Shown here: positions 57,454-64,000 of the stretch, piece by piece | How positions within the stretch are numbered: position 1 is the stretch's first letter | How the letters are laid out: each line of letters begins with the position of its first letter | From: Brachionus manjavacas | Taxonomy: Eukaryota; Rotifera; Eurotatoria; Ploima; Brachionidae | Assembly (NCBI GenBank): GCA_019054805.1 | Contig: JAHQIY010000006.1 | Location: 1 to 64,000, forward strand | Direction of reading: 5' to 3' | DNA: 64,000 nt | Notes under the pieces: generated by a model | Told to the model about the DNA's origin: nothing | The model's database searches: none | The model's input: only the letters and a program-made list of their open reading frames with translations | Program-made: the position numbers and the translations under genes

Positions 57454-58210
57454 ATGGACTCAAATTTTTTGCTTGAAACAAACTGGCCAACGTTTGGACA
57501 GGGTACCGTATCTGGGCATTCAAAAACTTTGCATGAATGGTGCGGTAATATTTCGAAATTCGTCCTGGAGCTTTCAAATCATGTGAAACATCTAGAGGAA
57601 AGAGAAATTGAGAAAGACATTGAAATAAACAAATTGAAATCTGAATTGGCAGCAGCAAATAAAACAGCAAACTCATCCAACATCAGTAGTCAGTGGGTTC
57701 AAGTTGTAAAACAAGGGACAAAAAATGCAAAAAAACCAGCCGATCAGATAGCTGTAGCAAATGCAACCATCAGCGAAATGAATGAAAGAATCAAAAGAAA
57801 AAAATGTGATCATTTATGGTGTGCCAGAATCAAAGAAAGAGATTCTAACAGACAGGAGGGCAGAAGATGAAGAAAAAATCAAACAAATTTTGACCACTAT
57901 TGGAAAAGGTGATGTCAAGCCAGCGTATTCAAGACGCTTGAGATCGAAAGACCAAAGTAAACCAGGCCCAATTCTAGTAGAACTCAAAGAAGAAGCAAAC
58001 AGAAATCCACTACTCCTAGCAGCCAAAAAGTTGCGAGATTCAAATAATTTCAAATCTATTTATCTTAGTCCAGATTTGACTGAAACCGAAAGAGCTTTAG
58101 ACTATGAATTGAGGAAACAAAGAAACGAAGCAAATAATGGTCTTTCACAAGACTCGCCCTTTCGATATGGCATCCGTGGAAATCAGATCGTCAAATTCAA
58201 GAAGCAATAA
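57454..58210 (+). CDS. LINE ORF1 protein (one frameshift)
   Basis: Residues 1-110 start MDSNFLLETNWPTFGQGT and include a coiled coil (HLEEREIEKDIEINKLKSEL). In the next frame from about 57795, KNVIIYGVPESKKEILTDR resembles the first strand of the RRM-like domain of LINE ORF1 proteins. It continues with SRRLRSKDQSKPGPILVEL and YLSPDLTETERALDYELR. The break is in an A-rich stretch (AAAGAAAAAAATGTG). Known ORF1 proteins of this class bind the element RNA and act as chaperones. The 3' end overlaps ORF2 by ~70 bp. Confidence 0.75.
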
Positions 58211-61105
58211 TAGTTCATCAAAAGCGTCATCACGTGTGGATAATCTCGAATCTTTAAAATGTATGTATTTAAATGCTACTTCTTTGGACAATAAACTCGA
58301 TGAATTCAGTGTTGTTATTGAAACATATAGTCCACAAATTGTGGCAGTTAGTGAGACTTGGTTTAAGAGCAACTCAAATGCAAACATTAAAGGATATAAT
58401 TTGTACAGAAAGGACAGAAGTGATGGACGCAGAGGCGGGGGTGTATGTCTCTACATTGATGAAAATATCGATTCATTTGAATTAAATGATGCAGGTTTTA
58501 ATTTAAGTAAAATAGAACAAATTTGGGTAGTTGTTAACTTTAACTGTGAAAAGTATTTAGTTGGCTGTCTTTATAGGCCAAACGATTTTGTTGATATGAA
58601 CGATTTTGATTTAGTCTTCAAACAAGCTAATGACTATGTGGATGAAAGAGGTTTTAAGGATATTCTAATAATGGGTGATTTTAACTTTCCATCGATCATC
58701 TGGTCAAATGGCTGTGTTTCAGAAATCTTAAACGAAAATGGCATCGAACATAAATTCAGCGAGACGCTAAGCGACACTTTTTATATCAGCATGTAAATGT
58801 TCCAACATTTCAAATGTCAAACGAAAAAGCTGTCAACACTTTGGATTTGATTTTCACGACTCAGTCTGGCAGTGTGTATGCAATCGATACAAAATTTGTG
58901 CTTGGTAACATTAATAAAGGACATCTGGTCATCTTTTTCAATTTTGTTCTCAAAAACAAGGTTAGTAAGGAATCATATATTATTAAAAAATTTCTTTATA
59001 GTAAAGCTGACTTTGAAAAAATTTCTGATTTTTTATCAAATATTGATTGGGTGCACTTATTTGAGAATTTAAATATTCAGGAAATGTACAATGAGTTTAT
59101 TTTCTATGTCAGTGAAGCTAGTAATCGATTCATTCCAGTGACAGATGGCTCTAAAAAGAAAAGTATCTCAAAACCTTGGATAAAAGATGATCTCAAAATC
59201 TTAATTAGGAATAAGAAAAATCTTAGATACAGGAACTGTTCATGTAACTGGAAGGATATGAATCTTTATAATGATTACAAAAGTATCTGTAAATTAGTTT
59301 CTTCGGAAATTAAAAGAGCCAGACTAACTTATGAACAAAATTTAGTGGATAAAGCTAAGAAGAATCCAAAATTATTATACAAATATCTAAATGATCAACA
59401 AGTAATCAGAGAATCAATCAAAGTATTAAAGAAGTCAAACAATGAATTAACGCAAGAACCGAAAGAGATATCAAATCTACTAAATAAATGTTTTCAAGAT
59501 GTTTTTGTTATTGAACAAGATGGGAGCTTCCACCTTTTGTAGCTGAACTAAATGAAAACTGTTCAGAATATGTTGACATTGAACCAAATGATATTAGTTA
59601 TGAATTGGTTTATAAAAAATTACAAGACCTTAATCAAAATAAATCATGTGGTGTAGACAAGCTTCATCCGCTATTGCTAAAAAATGTGCAGAAGCCTTTA
59701 CTGTTCCTTTAACTTTAATTTTCAGAAAGTCTTTATCTAATAGTCAGCTTCCAATACAATTCAGATCAGCAAATATTACTCCATTGTTTAAAAAAGGTGA
59801 TAAATCAACGGCCAGCAATTATCGTCCCGTGTCTTTAACTTCAATTCCGTGCAAAATAATGGAAAGCATAATAAGAACTAAAATGGAAGACTATCTTTAT
59901 AAGAACAATATTATATCTAAAGAACAGCATGGATTTGTCAGGAAAAAGTCATGTACATCTAATCTTATGGAAACTCTAGATTTCATCTCAATGAGTCTAG
60001 ACAAAAGTATTCCTGTTGATGTAATTCTGCTAGATTTTGCCAAAGCATTTGATACTGTTCCGCACAGACGACTAATAGCTAAATTGAAAGCGTATGGCTT
60101 TGATGGTCTGACACTAAAATGGATTGAAGCTTTCTTGAAAAATAGAAGACAACGAGTTGTTCAAGGTGAAATTTTGTCGGATTGGGTTGAGATTTTTAGC
60201 GGTGTACCACAAGGATCAGTGATTGGTCCACTTTTGTTCGTTTTGTATATCAATGATCTACCAAAAGGAATAGAGAATATTGTCAAAATGTATGCAGATG
60301 ATACAAAAATATTCTCGCAAACGGTATCAGAAATAAGCGCAGTGAAACTTCAATCAGATTTAGATTTAATTTTCAAGTGGACTCAAGATTGGCTTCTTCT
60401 CTTCAACACATCAAAATGTGTGGTTATGCATTACGGTCATAAAAACAAAAAATTCACTTATTTTATTAATGGTAAACAGTTATCAACGTCTGAAACCGAA
60501 AGAGATCTTGGAGTTATCTTCAATACAAATCTCAAATGGAAAAATCAAGTGATAGAGGCTACAAACAAAGCAAATCAAATGTTGGGTCGCATCAGGAAAT
60601 CATTCGCTCGTTTTGATTGTAAGTTATTTAGATCATTGTATTTAACTTTTGTTCGTCCTCTTTTGGAATTTGCTGTGCCTGTATGGTCTCCATTTCTTAA
60701 GTCGGATTGTGAGAATCTTGAGAGGATTCAACGCAGAGCTACGAAATTTGTTTCTTCAATTAGAAACAAACCGTATGAAAGCAGATTGAAGGCTTTAAAC
60801 ATTCCAAATCTGGTGGAAAGAAGAAAAAGAGGTGATCTAATTCAATTATACAAGTTCATGCATGGAATAGAATTGGTTGAAAAAAGCAACAATTTTAATG
60901 TCACCAAAATCCAAGGAAGAGGTCACTGCTTCAAATATCACAAAGAAATTTCGAGGCTCCAACATAGAGATAACTTTTTTTCAACAGAACCGCTAACATA
61001 TGGAACTCACTGCCAAATCAATTAGTTGAAGCCCCTAATGTTAACAGCTTTAAAGCAGGCATTGATTGCTGGATGAGCAGCAATCAATCACATCAGCTGT
61101 CATAG
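58137..61105 (+). CDS. LINE ORF2: AP-like endonuclease plus reverse transcriptase (homopolymer frameshifts)
   Basis: Endonuclease domain: CMYLNATSLDNKLDEFSVV, IVAVSETWFKS, GRRGGGVCLYID and LIMGDFNFPSIIW (58250-58720). Reverse transcriptase: NKSCGVDKLHPLLLK, then in the next frame ANITPLFKKGDKSTASNYRP, VDVILLDFAKAFDTVPHR, SGVPQGSVIGPLLFVLYIND and the catalytic MYADDTKIF. The C-terminus ends in IWNSLPNQLVEAPNVNSFKA, typical of CR1/jockey-like proteins. Frame breaks near 58778 (T run), 59515-59525, 59680 (A run) and 60980 (T run) each need one base. It mediates target-primed reverse transcription. All visible catalytic residues (DFAKAFD, YADD) are present. The ORF2 start is taken as the Met at 58137, in overlap with ORF1. 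Confidence 0.85.
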
Positions 61106-61170
61106 TGTGCCTTATCAGCACACTCGCTGGCTAGCCAGCTACAGTCAAAACTACTACTACTACTACTATT
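61105..61170 (+). other. LINE 3' UTR hairpins and (CTA)n tail
   Basis: GTGTGC (61105-61110) pairs with GCACAC (61118-61123) around CTTATCA. GCTGGCTAGCCAGC (61126-61139) is a perfect palindrome. (CTA)6 at 61151-61168 ends the element. 3' hairpins plus a short tandem tail fit the reverse-transcriptase recognition end of CR1/L2-like LINEs. Confidence 0.7.
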
Positions 61171-61528
61171 ATCATTAGCATTAATAAGACAATTTTTATT
61201 TGCATTTTCATTATCATTAAATAAATTTTATTTTCAATGCATTAAATTAACGCATTGCTTCAAATGTTAATGCATTAAAATTTTGCATTAAAAAAATTCA
61301 AAAAACGAATTTCATAATTTATTCAGTTAAAAAATCTATGTCTATTTAATTCTTATAAAAAAAAAATTTTTCTTTTCAAATCTTTAGAAAAAATAATTTC
61401 TTTATAAAAATAATTTAATAATTGATCGTACGATATTTTTAGAAAGTCTTATTATACTATTTATCCAATAAGAAATTCACAAAAATTAGTATAAAAAGAG
61501 TAAACAAAAATCTCTTTTTAATTTAAAA

Positions 61529-63146
61529 ATGAGCCGAAAGCTTAACAAACCAAGCAGCAAACCTTTAATTTTGAATTTTTATGAATTTAATGAAGAGCAT
61601 CAAAAGTTTCTATTAGAAGTTTTTTCCCACTTCAAAATTAATTGCAACGTATGTAAGCATCCAATCAAAGCGTCAATCCGAGTCACTTCTAATTGGATAA
61701 CACATCTTCGTTTGAATCATCCGGCTACTTATAAAAATTATGTGGCACAACGTAAAGAAATGTACTGTCATAACAGTGTTAATACAACTAATAGAACTAC
61801 ATCCAATATCAACAATTATGTTAAGACTGGGCTAAAATATTGCTATGCAAATCCAATTCAAAAAAAAATAGACAATCAATTGGTTCGTTTAATTGTGAAT
61901 ACATCCATGTCCTTAAGCATAATTGATCATTATGACTTTAAATTATTTTTACATCTGTTGAACAAGCAGTATAGAGTTTCGTCTCGTTTAAGATTAACAT
62001 ACACACTAATACCAAATTTGCATCAAAAGCTAGTTTGTGACTTAAAGAAACAGCTCGATTTAGCGCAAACAGTTACTGTTACATTGGATGCATGGACAGA
62101 TCCTCGTATGCGGGCATTTTTGGTAATTACTGTTCATATTATTTCAGATAATTGGGAACCTAAAACTTATCTATTGGATTGTATTCGTTTTAAAGATAGA
62201 CACTTGTCTTCTAATATTAAAGAAATGTATAATGAAATAATAAAGCGTTATGGTATTGAAAACATAACGCTTTATTAAAATTGAGAGTTTAGACAAGTTT
62301 TTCGTAAAAAGAAACGAGACACGGTGGTCATCTCAATTCAATATGATCCGATCGTTTTTAATTTTTACAGAAGATGAGTTAGAAATGATTTTTGGTAGAA
62401 AAAACGTAATTACAAATAATGAAAAAGTAATTCTAAGTGAATTGGTAATGGTTTTGGAAGATTTTTCGGTTATAACCGAACTGATACAAACAGATAAGTT
62501 TTCTATTGGTCATATTATACCTTTGATAAGAGGTTTGAAAAAAGAACTAAATAAACTTCCACGTTTAAAACATTGTGAAAGAATTAAGTTAAATTTATTA
62601 TCGAGTTTAGAAAAACGTTTTGGTTATTTAGAAGATGAACCAATTTATGCTTTAGCTGCTATTTTGACTCCAAAGTATGGAAAACGTTGGCTTGATGAAG
62701 ATGAATTGAATAAATGGGACGATGAGCTGATTAATCAAATGCAAGAATATAATAAACGTTTCCCTCTAATAAATGATCAAACAAATCAAAATGAAACATA
62801 TCAATCAATTTTAGAACAATTAATAGCTGAACCCAAAGCTAAAAAAATTAAATGTCTTTCGTATTTAAATGATAATGTTGAACCCAAGAGTCAATCAAAA
62901 AGAACATTGGAACAGGGTTTAAAAGAGTATTTTAGTTGTATTAGCTCAAGTCATCCTGACGAGTTAGATTCAACCGGTGAATTTTGGAGAAAAAATGAAA
63001 AAAAGTGTCCTGAGTTGGCTCTTTTTGCCAAGTTTATTTTGAATATACCCGCTACAAGTGCACCGGTTGAACGCATATTCAGTGTTGGAGGTTCAATTTT
63101 AAGACCGTCAAGACGTTGTTTAAAAGATCAACTTTTCAGAAGCTAA
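61529..63146 (+). pseudogene. hAT transposase, internally deleted
   Basis: The N-terminal ORF (61529-62278, 249 residues) has a BED-like zinc finger (CNVCKHPI ... WITHLRLNHP) and the VTVTLDAWTDPRMRAFLVI block with the first catalytic Asp. A frame change and a missing block follow: the CxxHxxNL region and the second Asp, normally 100-150 residues, are absent. It resumes at ETRWSSQFNMIRSFLI (the conserved TRW block, about 62316) and runs to 63146. The dimerisation domain there is FAKFILNIPATSAPVERIF, then SVGGSILRPSRRCLKDQLF. Intact hAT transposases are 600-700 residues. The deletion removes catalytic residues, so this copy should be non-autonomous. Confidence 0.85.
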
Positions 63147-63384
63147 TTTTTTTGAAATGTAATTTAGAATCGTTTAAATAAATTTAAACATAGATTCAAA
63201 AATTTACAATATTTCTTAGACTTTTTTTATATATTAATTAAAAATTTAATTCAAATTTCATTGTAATTATTGTATTTTAATAAATTAATTCATTATCATT
63301 AATCTATTTTTTTACTTTAATTCATTAATTAATCATTAATAAAAAAAAATGACAATTTAATGCATTTTCTGCATTATCATTAAC
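63147..63384. other. hAT 3' subterminal region
   Basis: AT-rich sequence with ATTCATTAATTAATCATTAA and AATTTAATGCATTTTCTGCA motifs leading into the right terminal inverted repeat. Similar GCATTAA motifs flank the other side of the transposase gene. Confidence 0.6.
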
Positions 63385-63399
63385 AATTATACAGGCCTG

Positions 63400-63407
63400 C
63401 AACAGCA
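63400..63407. repeat. hAT target-site duplication, right
   Basis: CAACAGCA directly after the right terminal inverted repeat. Removing the element and one copy restores the integrase text MAQQHIHRLGEARY. Confidence 0.9.
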
Positions 63408-63800
63408 CATACACAGGTTGGGTGAGGCACGGTACAAGTACCAGTTCCTGATGTAGATTAGGGGCCAGGACATTTATTACACGTTTTATAAAATAAATCA
63501 AAAATATATGACTTACCTGTTAGGAACAAAACATGGAATAATCAAAGGTATGCTGTCTAGAAACATGTTTCATATCTGTAAGCAAAAGCTTCTTAAGCCC
63601 GAATCTTTGGATTTAACAACTGAAAAAAGTTAACGTGAAATAAATGCTCTACATTCCGTTACTTGTGGTCAAGGATTCCTAAAGTGTAATTTCACAGGAA
63701 AATTTGAAAACAATTGTAAATGTAAAAGATTGGAGTATTTTGTAATTCAAGATGTCACAAAGTTGGTGTTATTGTTCAATGTAAAAGACAATTTAATAAA

Positions 63801-64000
63801 GAAAAAATATGAAATTAAAAAAATTTAAATTCTATAATTGATTGTTTTGTTTTTGATTATTTTTTTTGGGTCCCTAATTAATATAAAGACAAAAAATATT
63901 TCACTATAGAAAAAGTTAAAAAGCTTAAAGGAATTAATATTTATTTATAGAAAAAAAATACTAACTTAAAGAAAAAAATACAAACATAAAGAGAAGGATA
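63801..64000. other. Right edge, nothing recognised
   Basis: AT-rich sequence with repeated AAAGAAAAAAATAC-type runs at the very end. No gene was seen. Confidence 0.4.

Larger units (their letters stand above)
57350..61170 (+). mobile_element. CR1/jockey-like non-LTR retrotransposon inserted in the hAT
   Basis: Two ORFs (an ORF1-like coiled-coil/RRM-type protein and an endonuclease-reverse transcriptase) are followed by a short 3' UTR with hairpins and a (CTA)n tail. The 3' end is set by the repeat tail at 61151-61168. The 5' end is uncertain because no target duplication could be recognised, so the left boundary is approximate. Every frame break in it can be explained by a one-base homopolymer change, so the copy may be young. 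Confidence 0.82.
57332..63399 (+). mobile_element. hAT DNA transposon with nested LINE
   Basis: Bounded by CAGGCCTGTATAATT (57332-57346) and its exact reverse complement (63385-63399), flanked by the 8-bp duplication CAACAGCA typical of hAT elements. It encodes a BED/hAT transposase on the plus strand. Subterminal TGCATTAA-type motifs occur on the inner side (61220-61290, 63355-63380). The element is interrupted by a LINE between about 57350 and 61170. Without that insertion it would be ~2.2 kb. It is inserted in the integrase pseudogene. Confidence 0.9.
56577..63800 (+). pseudogene. KRBA2/Ginger-like (retroviral-type DDE) integrase gene, decayed and interrupted by a hAT element
   Basis: The 5' part (56577-56855) joins an HHCC-like remnant (CHLEVGHNGIDKKLKEA) to the end of an rve core, LIWPNMNIVHGNPGHPQSQG then SVERDN, which contains the third acidic residue. 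The core segment with the first two Asp is missing. Downstream, in shifting frames, come a basic stretch (KKRGRKRKQIFEIEDE) and SSKLAEKGVKMAQQH, where the hAT is inserted. Beyond the hAT (63408-63800) come VPVPDVD, GTKHGIIKGMLSRNMFHIC, SVTCGQGFLKCNFTGKF, NNCKCKR and CNSRCHK. This IPIPDVD and Cys-rich tail is characteristic of KRBA2-like integrases. Several stops (for example TAG after VPVPDVD, TAA near 63632) show it is dead. Confidence 0.72.

Noticed and set aside
57814..58387. Minus-strand ORFs within the LINE
   Set aside because: They are shadows of ORF1 and ORF2, which carry recognisable domain motifs on the plus strand.
1..64000. tRNA or rRNA genes
   Set aside because: No cloverleaf with a GTTCRA-type box or rRNA core sequence was recognised by eye. 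A covariance search would be needed to exclude diverged copies.

Overview
This is a very AT-rich eukaryotic window with almost no ordinary unique gene content. GT-AG introns of about 54-75 bp, a CR1/jockey-like LINE, a BED-finger hAT transposase, an SLC22-like transporter fragment, a KRBA2/Ginger-like integrase and TTAGGG/TTTAGGG telomeric DNA together suggest a small-genome, AT-rich metazoan. A monogonont rotifer is my best guess, but that is inference; the sequence alone does not prove it. The layout looks subtelomeric.

Layout. (1) 1-32404 is a composite tandem array. A ~333-bp monomer (A) alternates with a ~320-bp module (B) that carries degenerate telomere-like heptads. Spacing between B modules follows about 380 + n x 334 bp with n from 0 to 4. 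A 6.7-kb gene cassette interrupts the array twice (7382-14113 and 16252-22970), in direct orientation, 8.87 kb apart and nearly identical. Each cassette holds five small genes: an unknown two-exon gene, a Lys-rich nuclear-type protein on the minus strand, a divergent two-exon C2H2 zinc-finger gene, a second unknown two-exon gene on the minus strand, and a basic-tailed ORF. It also holds older, decayed copies of the array monomers. (2) 32405-32602 is ~200 bp of mixed CCCTAA/CCCTAAA telomeric repeat. (3) 32598-55869 is a giant near-perfect inverted repeat with two ~11.1-kb arms around a ~1-kb spacer. The arms carry mostly decayed genes: an Ulp1-like cysteine protease, a Cys-rich protein, an SLC22 transporter fragment, a coiled-coil gene and several unknown ORFs. 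Short telomeric tracts sit at the outer left end, at the inner break, in the spacer and inside each arm. (4) 55870-63800 is a nest of transposons: a CR1/jockey-like LINE inside a hAT element (15-bp terminal inverted repeats, 8-bp target duplication), which is itself inside a decayed KRBA2/Ginger-like integrase gene.

How it fits together. The telomeric tract at 32405 points leftward, so it would cap the palindrome, yet 32 kb of array lies beyond it. The outer boundary of both arms is the telomere/subtelomere junction. The left arm's inner end cuts through a coiled-coil gene that continues past the right arm into the spacer, so the right arm plus spacer looks parental and the left arm looks like an inverted copy joined through (CCCTAA)3. 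This fits terminal inverted duplication and telomere fusion, but fold-back reads or misassembly through telomere repeats are serious alternatives.

Sequence quality matters. Nearly every frameshift in the cassettes, the arms and the LINE is a one-base homopolymer difference, often at different places in the two copies. The first ~7.4 kb has scattered extra bases, as in an unpolished contig end. Many broken genes may therefore be intact in the organism; those with true in-frame stops or internal deletions (Ulp1-like, Cys-rich, hAT transposase, integrase) probably are not.
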